A DNA stretch of 64,000 nucleotides from Fretibacter rubidus (GTDB lineage: Bacteria > Pseudomonadota > Alphaproteobacteria > Caulobacterales > Maricaulaceae): the NCBI RefSeq assembly GCF_041429785.1, contig NZ_CP163423.1, forward strand, positions 2,542,001 to 2,606,000, given 5' to 3'. The translations under genes and the position numbers were made by a program. The notes below the pieces were generated by a model. That model ran no database searches. It saw only the letters and a program-made list of their open reading frames with translations, and was not told where the DNA came from. This document shows positions 19,360-29,294 of the stretch, in pieces; the first letter of the stretch is position 1; each line of letters starts with the position of its first letter.

Positions 19360-19986
19360 ATGGATATAACATCAATTATTATTGCACTGTTGGGTGGTTA
19401 CGCGCTGGGCTCTATTCCCTTTGGCTTGGTGATTGCCAGGCTCTTTGGCCAAGGTGACATACGCGCTATAGGATCTGGCAATATTGGTGCGACGAATGTG
19501 CTGCGGACAGGCCGCAAGGATTTGGCTGCGCTAACATTGCTGCTGGATGCGGGCAAGGCCGGTATTGCAGCGCTCATTATCAATCATTTTTTAGGCGCAC
19601 CCTTTGGCCTTATGGCGGGCGCAGCGGCGTTGATTGGGCATTGCTTTCCCGTCTGGTTGAAATTTAAGGGCGGCAAAGGTGTGGCAACATTTTTTGGTGC
19701 CCTTCTCGCGACGCAGTGGCAGGTGTTCCTCGCTGCGGCTGTGATTTGGTTATTAACAGCTTTTATCAGCCGCATGTCTTCACTGGGTGCACTTGCGGCC
19801 GCGGGCACCGCCCCCTTCGTCGCGCGTTATTTCGGTTTTGATAATGTTGCGATGATGGCGGCTGTCATGGCGGTTATTATTTATGTGCGTCACCACGAAA
19901 ATATCATGCGCATTATTAAAGGCACCGAATCTAAGATTGGACAAAAGGGCGCTAAACCTACACCCGAAAGCGCGTCCAAAGAGTGA
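19360..19986 (+). CDS. plsY: Acyl-phosphate:glycerol-3-phosphate acyltransferase
   Basis: PlsY makes lysophosphatidic acid from acyl-phosphate at the inner membrane. The 208-residue protein has the three conserved loops: GSIPFGLVIARLFGQGDIRAIGSGNIGATNVLR, GHCFPVWLKFKGGKGVATFFG and the later HHENIMRIIKGTESKIG. Several transmembrane helices lie between them. Its stop overlaps the dprA start by four bases (GTGA). The plsY-dprA-topA order is a familiar alphaproteobacterial arrangement. Confidence 0.96.
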   Translation: MDITSIIIALLGGYALGSIPFGLVIARLFGQGDIRAIGSGNIGATNVLRTGRKDLAALTLLLDAGKAGIAALIINHFLGAPFGLMAGAAALIGHCFPVWLKFKGGKGVATFFGALLATQWQVFLAAAVIWLLTAFISRMSSLGALAAAGTAPFVARYFGFDNVAMMAAVMAVIIYVRHHENIMRIIKGTESKIGQKGAKPTPESASKE

Positions 19987-21092
19987 GCACGCGAGCGCTT
20001 GATTTTTCTGAAAAACGCGACTGGTTACGGCTAACGCGAACATCCACTGTCGGGCCTGTGGCATTTCGTGACCTCCTCCAGCGGTATAAAACCCCAGGGG
20101 CTGCGCTAGACGCTTTGCCATCACTTGTGCGGCGCAAGGGCTTGTCGATACCAGGTGTCGTGCACGTCGAAGCCGAAATGGAAGCGTCAGAGGCGCTGGG
20201 CATTAATATCATCGCCAGTTGCGAGCCGGATTATCCCGCTTACTTACGCGCTGTTGACCCAACACCCCCTATCATAAGCGTTTGGGGCCGCGTTGATATC
20301 TTGCACAAACCTTGTGTTGCCATTATCGGGTCGCGTAACGCGTCCGCCATGGGGCAGCGCTTTGCGCGTCAAATCGCGGGCGAACTTGGCGAACGAGACT
20401 ACACTATTGTATCAGGCCTCGCGCGCGGTATTGACGCAGCAGCCCATGGCGGCAGCCTAGGGACGGGCACGGTCGGCGTTTTAGGCGGCGGCGTTGACCA
20501 TGTTTATCCGAAACAAAACGCAGAGTTATTTGACGCGATGCGCGAAGGCGGGGCGCTGGTATCTGAAAGCCCCCTGGGTTACCTCGCAACGGCCCGTGAC
20601 TTTCCGCGCCGCAACCGCATTATCTCTGGCCTTTGTGCGGGCGTTGTTGTCATAGAGGCGGCAGAGCGCTCTGGCACCTTAATCACCGCGCGATATGCGA
20701 TGGAACAAAACCGCGAGGTTATGGCGGCCCCTGGCAGTCCGCTCGACCCGCGCACCAAAGGCTGTAACCGCCTTATCCAAAACGGCGCGGCGCTCATTGA
20801 GGGTGTCGATGACATAATCGCTGTTTTAGAACACACACGGGCGCCCTATGTGATGGAAGACAATGAGAATTATACCCAGCCCGCCTTTGATTGGGATGCG
20901 GCGAGTGATGATATTGGTAAAGCCCGCAAGGCCCTTATGAACTTACTATCGCCGACCCCCGCACCGCGAGACGAGCTTGTGCGACTTAGTGGTTATCCAA
21001 CACCCATTGCTAATGCCGCGCTTTTGGAAATGGAATTATCGGGTGATGCCCATGTCGAAGCAGACGGGCGTGTGGGTTTAAATCTTACATAA
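19983..21092 (+). CDS. dprA: DNA-processing protein DprA
   Basis: DprA binds incoming single-stranded DNA and loads RecA during transformation. The 369-residue protein has a SAM-like N-terminus, the Rossmann-type core IIGSRNASAMGQRFA and SGLARGIDAAAHGG (about 113-157), FPRRNRIISGL and a C-terminal winged-helix-like region starting near LLSPTPAPRDEL. It begins with GTG overlapping plsY. Competence genes were not seen elsewhere in the window, so a general recombination role is equally possible. Confidence 0.95.
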   Translation: MSTRALDFSEKRDWLRLTRTSTVGPVAFRDLLQRYKTPGAALDALPSLVRRKGLSIPGVVHVEAEMEASEALGINIIASCEPDYPAYLRAVDPTPPIISVWGRVDILHKPCVAIIGSRNASAMGQRFARQIAGELGERDYTIVSGLARGIDAAAHGGSLGTGTVGVLGGGVDHVYPKQNAELFDAMREGGALVSESPLGYLATARDFPRRNRIISGLCAGVVVIEAAERSGTLITARYAMEQNREVMAAPGSPLDPRTKGCNRLIQNGAALIEGVDDIIAVLEHTRAPYVMEDNENYTQPAFDWDAASDDIGKARKALMNLLSPTPAPRDELVRLSGYPTPIANAALLEMELSGDAHVEADGRVGLNLT

Positions 21093-21110
21093 GGCCAAAG
21101 GACATTCGTC

Positions 21111-21926
21111 ATGATAAGAGCCCTTAGGCGCATAATATTTGCTGTCGTGGCTTTATACAGCTTAGCCCTGCTCGCTTTATATTTTGGGCAGCGTGCCGTG
21201 CTTTATATTCCGCCTGATATCTATTTGACGCCGAACGGCGTAGAGCTAGAGAGCGCAGTAGAAATTACTGTATCCCCAGAATCAAATGACATAATGGGGT
21301 GGTGGATCGCGCCCAAAAGCGAGACCGCCCCTGTGGTCATATATTTTCACGGTAATGGCTCTGCCGTGTTTTCAGCTTCAGAAATTTACCGTAGCTTTGA
21401 GCAACAAGGTTACGGCGTTTTTGCTTTGGCCTATCCGGGCTATCCGGGACGTCGCGGAAAACCGACGCAAGATAGCCTTACGCAAGCCGCGATAGACGGA
21501 TATGATTACGTGCGTGCTTATGGCATTAATGCCGACCGAATTGTATATTACGGGACGTCTTTAGGGGCGGGTGTTGCTGCGCAATTAGCAGGTGAACGCC
21601 GTCCCGCGATAATAATAATGGAAGCGCCGTTCACATCAGCCGCTGATATGGCGCAATTACGCTTCCCGATATTTCCAGCGGGTGCTTTAACAAAAGATAA
21701 GTTTCAGACGACCAAAGCCTTAGCAGGGACCAACACGCCAATAATCTGGATACACGGGACGAATGACCAGGTGATACCCTTTCAAATCGGGCAAAACTTA
21801 TTTGACGGTTATGACGGCCCTAAAACAGCTTATAAGATTGAAGGCGGGAAGCATAATAACCTTTGGTATAAGGGTGGCGACGCCGTCATTCTTGAAGTGT
21901 TGGCAGCCTTGCAAAACGACTTATAA
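21111..21926 (+). CDS. Membrane-anchored alpha/beta hydrolase
   Basis: The 271-residue protein has an N-terminal hydrophobic anchor (IIFAVVALYSLALLALYFG) and an alpha/beta-hydrolase domain. The oxyanion segment is YFHGNGS, the nucleophile elbow GTSLGAG with Ser150, the acid GTNDQVIP and the histidine GGKHNN. The pattern resembles the Bem46/ABHD13 group, whose substrates are poorly known. It follows dprA by 18 bases. All triad residues are present, so it should be an active esterase-like enzyme. Confidence 0.85.
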   Translation: MIRALRRIIFAVVALYSLALLALYFGQRAVLYIPPDIYLTPNGVELESAVEITVSPESNDIMGWWIAPKSETAPVVIYFHGNGSAVFSASEIYRSFEQQGYGVFALAYPGYPGRRGKPTQDSLTQAAIDGYDYVRAYGINADRIVYYGTSLGAGVAAQLAGERRPAIIIMEAPFTSAADMAQLRFPIFPAGALTKDKFQTTKALAGTNTPIIWIHGTNDQVIPFQIGQNLFDGYDGPKTAYKIEGGKHNNLWYKGGDAVILEVLAALQNDL

Positions 21927-21934
21927 TTTAGCCT

Positions 21935-22129
21935 TTATCGCAAACGACGATTAGTCTCAACGGCGGTTACAGTTACACGGAGTAATGCCGCTAGGTCTTT
22001 TAACTCTGCTTGCTCTGCGATATCGCACAATTCATTTAGCATATCAGCGATGTAATGCTCCGCGGCATCAGGGGGCAAAGTCAATCGCTGCCGCGTCTCG
22101 GATGGTTCCAGCCCTGTGTCTTCATTCAT
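21935..22129 (-). CDS. Small conserved-looking hypothetical protein (64 aa)
   Basis: From the ATG at 22129 (GGGG upstream) this encodes about 64 residues; a TTG at 22141 would add four. The sequence YIADMLNELCDIAEQAELKDLAALLRVTVTAVE is a clean amphipathic helical pair resembling small proteins seen near topA or dprA in other alphaproteobacteria. I cannot name a family. It is convergent with the hydrolase gene, eight bases away. Confidence 0.6.
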   Translation of the reverse strand: MNEDTGLEPSETRQRLTLPPDAAEHYIADMLNELCDIAEQAELKDLAALLRVTVTAVETNRRLR

Positions 22130-22355
22130 TACATACCCCAATTATATTACACCTTTTAAGTGCATTATATATATTTACAGTCAATTAATATCAAGAGACA
22201 AGTTTACGACAAGACAACGCTATTCATAGGGGACTTCACGGATAACAGTCACGATGAGTTGACATCGCGCTTCGTTTCGCCCACATGAGCGCTCGAATTT
22301 GAACGCGATATAGGCTGCTTACAGACCACATTTTGCGTATTGGGATAGGTAAATC

Positions 22356-24995
22356 ATGAATTTGGTTATTGTTGAATCGCCCGCTAAAGCCAAAACGATC
22401 GAGAAATATCTCGGCAAGGATTACAAGGTGTTAGCCAGTTTTGGCCATGTCCGTGACCTGCCTTCCAAAAATGGCTCTGTGCGTCCCGAAGATGATTTTG
22501 CGATGGAATGGGCGGTCGATACTAAATCGAAATCACGCATCAAAGATATTACCGACGCGCTTAAAAATTCTGATAAACTTATTCTCGCGACCGACCCAGA
22601 CCGTGAAGGCGAAGCCATTAGTTGGCACCTCCTCGAGGTTTTGAATAAGAAAAAAGCCCTGAAGGGCAAAGATATTGAACGTGTTGTCTTTAACGCGATT
22701 ACAAAAAAATCTGTCACCGATGCTATCGCTAACCCGCGCCAGCTTGACCAAGAATTGGTTGATGCCTACCTCGCGCGCCGCGCGCTAGATTATCTTGTTG
22801 GCTTTACGTTATCACCTGTGTTGTGGCGCAAATTGCCCGGCGCACGCTCTGCGGGGCGTGTTCAGTCTGTTGCCCTGCGTTTGATTTGTGAACGCGAAAC
22901 AGAAATTGAAAACTTTAACCCGCAAGAGTTTTGGACGATCGACACCATAATCGATACCAAACGCGGCGCACCCTTTGCAGCCAAATTGGTCAGCCTTGAA
23001 GGGGAACGCCTAGATAAATTCAGCTTGAATAATGAAGGGCTAGCAACGGCGGCGAAAGCCAAAGTTGATAGTGCAGATTTATCTGTCAAATCAGTTGAAG
23101 CCAAACCCGTACAGCGCAAGCCGCAACCGCCTTTTCAAACCTCAACACTGCAACAAGAAGCCAGCCGCAAGTTGGGCTTTTCAGCCACCCGCACCATGCA
23201 AACTGCGCAACGCCTATATGAGGGTATCGATATTGGCGGCGAGACGGTCGGCCTGATTACCTATATGCGGACAGACGGTATCTCTATGGTCGGCGAAGCG
23301 CTGAGCGAATGTCGGGACGTGATTAAAAATGATATTGGCGCGGCCTATTGCCCAAAAGACCCGCGTGAATACAAGACAAAAGCCAAGAACGCGCAAGAGG
23401 CCCATGAAGCGATTCGCCCAACAAGTTTTGAGCGTCATCCCGATAAGGTAAAATTATCGGGTGACCAGAAAAAGCTCTATGAGCTAATCTGGAAACGCGC
23501 CATGGCGAGCCAAATGGAAAATGCACGTATGGAGCGCACGACCATTGAAATCGCTGATGCTGCCAATACCGTTGGCCTGCGCGCGACCGGCTCTGTCATA
23601 CGGTTTGACGGCTTCCTGAAGGTCTATGAAGAAACCAAAACGTCAACCGATGGTGATGATGACGAAAGTGCAACGCTGCCCCCTGTAGAAGCGGGTGATG
23701 CCGCGAAAGCAGATGAGGTGAAAGCAGATCAGCATTTCACTCAGCCCCCGCCGCGTTATTCGGAAGCCAGCCTTGTTAAGAAAATGGAAGAGCTGGGCAT
23801 TGGTCGCCCGTCAACTTACGCCTCTATTTTGAAAGTTCTGCAAGACCGCGGTTACGTCAATTTAGACAAGCGCCGCTTTACCCCTGATGACAAAGGCCGT
23901 TTGGTTACGTCCTTCCTAGAAAACTTCTTTTCACGCTATGTCCAATATGATTACACGGCGGATTTGGAAGAACGCCTTGATAAAGTCTCGGCGGGAGAGC
24001 TTGATTATAAAACATTGCTCGGTGATTTCTGGAAACAGTTTGCCGCCACTGTTGACGAGACGAAAGAACTGCGTGTCACCCACGTGCTCGACGCGCTGAA
24101 CGACGCGCTACGGCCGTTAATTTTCCCCGATAAAGAAGATGGCTCTGACCCGCGCAAATGTACAAGCTGTGACGACGGGGAACTCTCTTTAAAGCTTGGA
24201 AAATTCGGCGCTTTTGTTGGATGTTCCAATTATCCAGAGTGCAAATTCACGCGCCCCTTTGGTGATGGGAATGACCCCAATGCCGATAATGAAGATACAA
24301 TGCTTGGCGCACATCCTGACATGGCTGGCGAGGTCTGGCTGAAAACAGGCCGTTTTGGCCCTTATGTTGAACTCAAGACAGAGCCTGATCCGGAACTTAA
24401 GAAACAGCCAAAACCCAAACGCACAAGCTTGCCGAAAAATTGGCCGTATAATGAAATGACCCTCGACAAAGCCGTGCAGCTGTTATCCTTGCCCCGTGAA
24501 ATTGGGGAACACCCCGCCGAGGGCGGGATGATTACGGGCGCCTTGGGTCGTTACGGGCCATATATCTTGCATAACGGTACCTATGCCAATGTCCCGACTG
24601 CGGACGAAATGTTTGAGGTTGGGCTTAACCGTGCGGTGGATTTAATTGCGGAGAAACGCGCCAATCCCGGCCGTGGGCGCTCGGCGGGAACCGTGCTAAA
24701 AGACCTTGGTCTGCATCCATCAACAGAAAAACCTGTGAAGATTATGGACGGTCGCTACGGCCCCTATGTGAAATATGAAAAAATCAACGCGACAATCCCA
24801 AGCGGCACAAAGCCAGAGGATGTCAATATTGACATGGCGCTAGAATATATCGCCGAGAAGGAAGCCAAAGGCACGCGTAAAAAGAAAAAGCCAGCCGCAA
24901 AAAAGAAGCCCGCAGCGAAAAAGAAACCAGCGGCCAAGAAAAAACCGGCTGCAAAAAAGACAGCGGCTAAGAAGACGACAACTAAAAAAACTTAA
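22356..24995 (+). CDS. topA: DNA topoisomerase I
   Basis: TopA relaxes negative supercoils. The 879-residue protein has the Toprim domain (MNLVIVESPAKAKTIEKYLG; DPDREGEAISWH) and the catalytic Tyr303 in GLITYMRTDG. One four-cysteine zinc finger (CTSCDDG...GCSNYPEC, about 605-630) is present, followed by C-terminal toprim-associated repeats (FGPYVEL, YGPYILHNGTYANV, YGPYVKYEKINATIP). It ends in a lysine/alanine tail built of about four PAAKK repeats (about 845-879), a nonspecific DNA-binding tail common in this class. The roughly 215 bases upstream carry its promoter. Confidence 0.98.
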   Translation: MNLVIVESPAKAKTIEKYLGKDYKVLASFGHVRDLPSKNGSVRPEDDFAMEWAVDTKSKSRIKDITDALKNSDKLILATDPDREGEAISWHLLEVLNKKKALKGKDIERVVFNAITKKSVTDAIANPRQLDQELVDAYLARRALDYLVGFTLSPVLWRKLPGARSAGRVQSVALRLICERETEIENFNPQEFWTIDTIIDTKRGAPFAAKLVSLEGERLDKFSLNNEGLATAAKAKVDSADLSVKSVEAKPVQRKPQPPFQTSTLQQEASRKLGFSATRTMQTAQRLYEGIDIGGETVGLITYMRTDGISMVGEALSECRDVIKNDIGAAYCPKDPREYKTKAKNAQEAHEAIRPTSFERHPDKVKLSGDQKKLYELIWKRAMASQMENARMERTTIEIADAANTVGLRATGSVIRFDGFLKVYEETKTSTDGDDDESATLPPVEAGDAAKADEVKADQHFTQPPPRYSEASLVKKMEELGIGRPSTYASILKVLQDRGYVNLDKRRFTPDDKGRLVTSFLENFFSRYVQYDYTADLEERLDKVSAGELDYKTLLGDFWKQFAATVDETKELRVTHVLDALNDALRPLIFPDKEDGSDPRKCTSCDDGELSLKLGKFGAFVGCSNYPECKFTRPFGDGNDPNADNEDTMLGAHPDMAGEVWLKTGRFGPYVELKTEPDPELKKQPKPKRTSLPKNWPYNEMTLDKAVQLLSLPREIGEHPAEGGMITGALGRYGPYILHNGTYANVPTADEMFEVGLNRAVDLIAEKRANPGRGRSAGTVLKDLGLHPSTEKPVKIMDGRYGPYVKYEKINATIPSGTKPEDVNIDMALEYIAEKEAKGTRKKKKPAAKKKPAAKKKPAAKKKPAAKKTAAKKTTTKKT

Positions 24996-25029
24996 ACCCC
25001 ACGGGTCTTGCCAGTATTTTGTTGTCATT

Positions 25030-26775
25030 CTATCCCAAGGCCTGCGCCTTTAGGAGTTTAGCGTAAGCCCCGCCTCGTTTTTTGGATAATTGCGCGTGGG
25101 TGCCGCTCTCTATTATTTTGCCGCCGTCCATCACATAAATGCAGTCTGCATTTTTAATCGTCGAGAGGCGGTGAGCGATGACAATTGTTGTGGGTCCCTT
25201 GGCGAGACGGTCAAGCGCGGCCTGCACTTTGGACTCGGATTGCGTGTCCAGCGCAGAGGTCGCCTCATCAAGCAACAAGATAGGCGCGTCACGCAAAAAG
25301 GCGCGCGCAATAGCAATCCGTTGGCGCTGCCCCCCTGATAAAGAGCCCCCGTCTTCCCCGATGATGGTGTTGTAACCGTCAGGCAAAGACACAATAAAAT
25401 CATGCGCGTCAGCAGCTTTAGCAGCAGTTATAATATCGTCTTGGCTGGCGTTTTGGTCACCAAAACCAATGTTGGCTGCAACCGTGTCGTTAAACAATGT
25501 CACACCTTGGGAGACGAGCGCCATGGCACCGCGAAGACTGTCCGTTGTAGTATCGCGCACATCAATACCGTCAATTTTGACCTTCCCAGCGCTCACGTCA
25601 TAAAGGCGCGGAATAAGGTTCATGACTGTTGTCTTACCCCCACCCGATGCCCCAACCAAGGCAATGGTCTGCCCAGGTTTAACAGAGAAGCTCACCTCTT
25701 GAATGGCCATAGTGCCGTCAGTATAGGCGAATGAGACGTCCTCAAAACTAATCGCGCCACGGGGGTTTGACAGCGTTTGCGCATCCGCTTTGTCCACAAT
25801 CAGCGGACGCTCATCAATAACAGTAAAAATACGCGCAAGCGCGGAGAGACCTTCTTGCACGACATTATTAAGCGTACCCAGTGCACGAATACGCGGCGCC
25901 GCCGTCAGCAGTAGCGTTAAAACACCGCCAATATCACCCGGCGTTGCTTGGCCAGCGCTATATTGATAAACCCCGAATATAAACACACCCGCAATGGCAA
26001 GGCCGCCAAAAACCTCGAGTATCGGATCAACACGGGCCTGCTCTGTGATAAGCTTCAAATAATAATTAATGCGCTTATCAAAGGCCTTACCGAGGCGCTT
26101 TTGCTCCGCCGCCTCAAGACCGTACGTCTTGACCATACGCGCCCCACCAAAGCTCTCTTGCAAGTTGGAGGTAATCACGCCGATATGACTTTGAACGTCT
26201 GTCGCATTCCCGCGCAAGCGTTTTGTAATGGTCACGATTGGCCACATCGCTAATGGGTAAATCAAAACAATAAGAACCGTGAGTTGCCAATTAATCACCA
26301 ACATAGAGATGATAATAAACAAGACCGTCAAGCTATCGCGCACAAGATTTGAGACAGCGCGGATAAGGGCGTTGGACAAAACACTCACGTCATTGGTGAA
26401 TTTTGAGACTAAATTGCCCACGGGTTCGCGGGCAAAACTGGCGTAGTCTGCAGCATGGGCGCGGGCGAACATTTGTTTTTGCAACGCGGCGATAACGTTA
26501 AGCGCAAGTTTATTCGTGAGGACCCGCTGCGCAAACATAGCGCCACCTGAAACCATTGTGACAACGATTAAGGCCGGCGCAATCAACAATGCGTATCGCT
26601 TAGCATTACTGGCCGCATCAGCCTCAGCCTGCAGTGCAACAGCGCTATCGATTATAAATTTGACCAAAAAGCCGTAAGCCGCTGTGGCGAGGGCCAAAAG
26701 TATCATAAAAAACGCAGCCGCAAGAAGCGTGTGTTTTTGTGGCCAGATAAAATCACGCCATAGTCGCGCAATCAT
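25030..26775 (-). CDS. msbA: Lipid A export type ABC transporter (MsbA-like)
   Basis: From the ATG at 26775 the protein is 581 residues; in-frame TTG codons at 26832 and 26856 would lengthen it and overlap the upstream phosphatase gene. Six transmembrane helices precede an ATPase domain with GASGGGKTT, LSGGQRQRIAIARA, LLLDEATSALD and IAHRLST. Its position downstream of a CysQ-like phosphatase and DUF4170 resembles clusters that carry lipid A export and Kdo-transfer genes in alphaproteobacteria, which supports flipping of lipid A precursors. waaA and lpxK are not present here. Confidence 0.85.
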   Translation of the reverse strand: MIARLWRDFIWPQKHTLLAAAFFMILLALATAAYGFLVKFIIDSAVALQAEADAASNAKRYALLIAPALIVVTMVSGGAMFAQRVLTNKLALNVIAALQKQMFARAHAADYASFAREPVGNLVSKFTNDVSVLSNALIRAVSNLVRDSLTVLFIIISMLVINWQLTVLIVLIYPLAMWPIVTITKRLRGNATDVQSHIGVITSNLQESFGGARMVKTYGLEAAEQKRLGKAFDKRINYYLKLITEQARVDPILEVFGGLAIAGVFIFGVYQYSAGQATPGDIGGVLTLLLTAAPRIRALGTLNNVVQEGLSALARIFTVIDERPLIVDKADAQTLSNPRGAISFEDVSFAYTDGTMAIQEVSFSVKPGQTIALVGASGGGKTTVMNLIPRLYDVSAGKVKIDGIDVRDTTTDSLRGAMALVSQGVTLFNDTVAANIGFGDQNASQDDIITAAKAADAHDFIVSLPDGYNTIIGEDGGSLSGGQRQRIAIARAFLRDAPILLLDEATSALDTQSESKVQAALDRLAKGPTTIVIAHRLSTIKNADCIYVMDGGKIIESGTHAQLSKKRGGAYAKLLKAQALG

Positions 26776-26824
26776 CTGCCGATCCAGCGGCGGTGATTTT
26801 AGAGAGGTAGAGGGTGGTGTGGGA

Positions 26825-27931
26825 TTAGCCAATGATGCCGTCTTTATCAGGATCAATTAATTCATGCGCGTGCAGAATAAAGTAACGCATGTGAGCATTG
26901 TCAACGGTGCGCTGGGCTGATGATTTCCACGCTTCATGGGCTTTCGCGTAATTGGGATAGGCCCCAACAAAATGGACCTTGGATAGGTCTATGAATTTTG
27001 TTTTCATCGGATCGACAAGCTCGCCGCCAAATACGATGTGTAATAATTCTGGTGTGTCTTCTGTTTTACGGTCGCTCATACGGGTCCCCAAATAGGCAAA
27101 ATCTCGCGCTGGATTATCGCTGCGCGCGGCAGCGTCAATCAAGCTTTTCATGCGTGTCTTTATCAAAGGCATCAGCTTCGCGCCAGCACAAATAACGCCT
27201 GTTTGTGATGTACCCTCGCGGTCGTACCGAAAGGGTTTACCGTAAAGGTCAGTCACTTGCGCGCCCGATTCTGTTGCAATCAGGGCGGCGGCCGCTACGT
27301 CCCAATCTGATTTTGGCGTAAAGGCAACGGTGGCGTCCGCCTGCCCACAGGCCACAAGCGCAATGCGGTAGGCCATGCTATTAGCGATATGCACATTCAT
27401 CGCGGGCCAGCCTTGGCGACGAAATTTACGCGGATAGCCAATCATGCGGCACCCTTCTAGCTCTGCGCGCGAGCTTGGCTTAATCGCCTCCCCGTTCAGC
27501 GCTGCGCCGCCGCCTTTGGTCGCTGTAAACAACTCCTCGGTCAGCGGATTATACAGCGCGCCAACAACAGATTGTCCGTCTTCAATAATAGCGATTGAGA
27601 CGGCAAAGTTAGCACTGCGGTCAATAAAGGCCCGCGTTCCGTCAATGGGGTCAATGACAAATGTACGCGGGCAGGACCGCCGCGAATAATCATCTTTAGT
27701 TTCTTCTGATAGCCAACCGTAATTGGGCCGCGCCCGCATCAGAACATCGCGCAGATAATCATTCACCGCAATATCGGCATCCGTCACGGGATGGTTGCCA
27801 GCTTTGTCCCAAACCTTGCTATCATTTGCGTGAAAGGCATCGCGCGCAATTGCGCCGCCGTGCAAAATAGCCTCTTTGATTAACGCAAGGTCATCAGTGA
27901 GTGGCAGGCATATGTCTTTACTCTCCGGCAA
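26825..27931 (-). CDS. CysQ/inositol-monophosphatase family protein fused to DUF4170
   Basis: Residues about 1-285 form an inositol-monophosphatase-fold enzyme. It has DKAGNHPVTDADIAVN, the metal site GWLSEETKDD, FVIDPIDGTRAFI and SDWDVAAAALIATESGA, and is likely a 3'(2'),5'-bisphosphate nucleotidase. Residues about 296-360 are a complete DUF4170 domain (HIVFGGELVDP ... FVGAYPNYAKAHEAWK ... NAHMRYFILH), which is usually a separate small gene immediately downstream. Here there is no stop between them. The start is a TTG overlapping pmbA by 14 bases; no other standard start fits. The gene precedes msbA. Confidence 0.88.
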   Translation of the reverse strand: MPESKDICLPLTDDLALIKEAILHGGAIARDAFHANDSKVWDKAGNHPVTDADIAVNDYLRDVLMRARPNYGWLSEETKDDYSRRSCPRTFVIDPIDGTRAFIDRSANFAVSIAIIEDGQSVVGALYNPLTEELFTATKGGGAALNGEAIKPSSRAELEGCRMIGYPRKFRRQGWPAMNVHIANSMAYRIALVACGQADATVAFTPKSDWDVAAAALIATESGAQVTDLYGKPFRYDREGTSQTGVICAGAKLMPLIKTRMKSLIDAAARSDNPARDFAYLGTRMSDRKTEDTPELLHIVFGGELVDPMKTKFIDLSKVHFVGAYPNYAKAHEAWKSSAQRTVDNAHMRYFILHAHELIDPDKDGIIG

Positions 27932-29294
27932 GTGTCATGCCTTCGATGCGCAGGCTCGGCGCGACCATACTACCGTCAAATACCAAATCATTGGCAGGGG
28001 TCAGTGATTTATACATATCACGTAAATTACCCGCGATTGTTACCTCAGACACGGCATGGGCGCGCGCGCCGCCTTCAATCTTAATCCCAGAGACGCCAAC
28101 GGAATAATCACCTGTATTGGGGTTTAATGACGGGCCGAACATATCCGTGACCAATAAGCCTGTTTCAATCTCAGCCATCAAGACAGCAGGGGACAACTGA
28201 CCGGGCTGCATATAAACATTGGTTGCGCCCACACCAGGCGGCCCGCCAATACCCCGCATGGCATGGCCAGTCGTTTTAAGGCCCAATTGTTTGGCCGTGC
28301 CAGAATTAAGTAACCACGTCGTCAAAACACCGTTATCAATTAACGCGCGGCGTTTGACTTTGACACCCTCACCGTCCCACGGTCGCGATGCATGACCGCG
28401 CCGCTTCAGCGGGTCGTCAATAATTTCTATATCGCTTGCAAAAATAGGCGTGTTGATCGCGTCTTTCAAAAATGATGTGCCGCGTGCAATGGATGTTCCA
28501 CTTATGGCGTTAATCAAGGCCGACAGCAAAGAGCCCGCAACGCGCCGCTCGAAAATCACGGGCATAGCCGATGACGGTAGTTGTTTCGCCCCTAGGCGCG
28601 CTACAGCCCGTGTCGCTGCGTCCATGCCAATAGAACTGATAGACGGCAGGTCTTCTAACCACCGCGTGCCCTCTGATGCGTAATCGCGTTCCATATGACC
28701 GTCGCGTTCGGCGATAGCCATACCGCCCGTGCCGTGGCGTGAAGACCGCCAGCCATTTTCAAAGCCGTGGCTGGTTTTAAAATAAATCGCAGATGTCGAC
28801 CAACTGGCAGAGCAGCCTTCGGCTTGGGAGACACCGTCTACAGAGGCAATTGTGGCTTCCATCTCTAGCGCACGGTCTTTTAACATTTCTGGGCTCATGA
28901 CATGAGCGTCAAACAAACCCAAATCAGGCGGTGATATTTCTAGCAAGGACGCATCCGCCAGTCCGCAATAAGGATCTTCGGGCGCGAGGCGGGCCATAGC
29001 GACAGCCCGCTCTGCAAGCTTATCAAGTGACGCGTCTGATAAATCAGAGCTTGAGACAGACGCCTGACGCGCGCCAATAATAACGCGCAGGCCAATGTCT
29101 TTGCCTTCGCTATTATCGACATCTTCTAGATCTTTATCGCGCACAGCCACAGATAATGACCGCCCATGGGTCGCAATGACATCCGCGTGCTCGGCCCCGT
29201 AATGCATAGCCTTTGACAGCAACCTGTCCAAAACGGGAGCAAGGTCACGGTGATCAAGCGGTGCGTCCGCTTTGATATCTGATAATGCGTTCAT
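27918..29294 (-). CDS. pmbA: TldD/PmbA family metalloprotease component (PmbA/TldE)
   Basis: PmbA (TldE) partners with TldD in a cytoplasmic protease that matures modified peptides and degrades unfolded peptides. The 458-residue protein has the family opening DRLLSKAMHYGAEHADV and VRDKDLEDVDNSEGKDIGLRVIIG. Later blocks are HASRPWDGEGVKVKRRALIDNGVLTTWLLNSGTAK and the terminal GNLRDMYKSLTPANDL. It lacks the HExxxH zinc motif, as expected for the E subunit. Its ATG overlaps the MAPEG stop by one base and its end overlaps the phosphatase start. Confidence 0.94.
   Translation of the reverse strand: MNALSDIKADAPLDHRDLAPVLDRLLSKAMHYGAEHADVIATHGRSLSVAVRDKDLEDVDNSEGKDIGLRVIIGARQASVSSSDLSDASLDKLAERAVAMARLAPEDPYCGLADASLLEISPPDLGLFDAHVMSPEMLKDRALEMEATIASVDGVSQAEGCSASWSTSAIYFKTSHGFENGWRSSRHGTGGMAIAERDGHMERDYASEGTRWLEDLPSISSIGMDAATRAVARLGAKQLPSSAMPVIFERRVAGSLLSALINAISGTSIARGTSFLKDAINTPIFASDIEIIDDPLKRRGHASRPWDGEGVKVKRRALIDNGVLTTWLLNSGTAKQLGLKTTGHAMRGIGGPPGVGATNVYMQPGQLSPAVLMAEIETGLLVTDMFGPSLNPNTGDYSVGVSGIKIEGGARAHAVSEVTIAGNLRDMYKSLTPANDLVFDGSMVAPSLRIEGMTLAGE

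Noticed and set aside
22142-22355. Possible small RNA or riboswitch upstream of topA
   Set aside because: I found no stable hairpin-terminator or conserved aptamer pattern; it looks like an ordinary promoter region.
24885-24992. DNA repeats at the 3' end of topA as a mobile or satellite repeat
   Set aside because: They simply encode the Lys/Ala tail of topoisomerase I.
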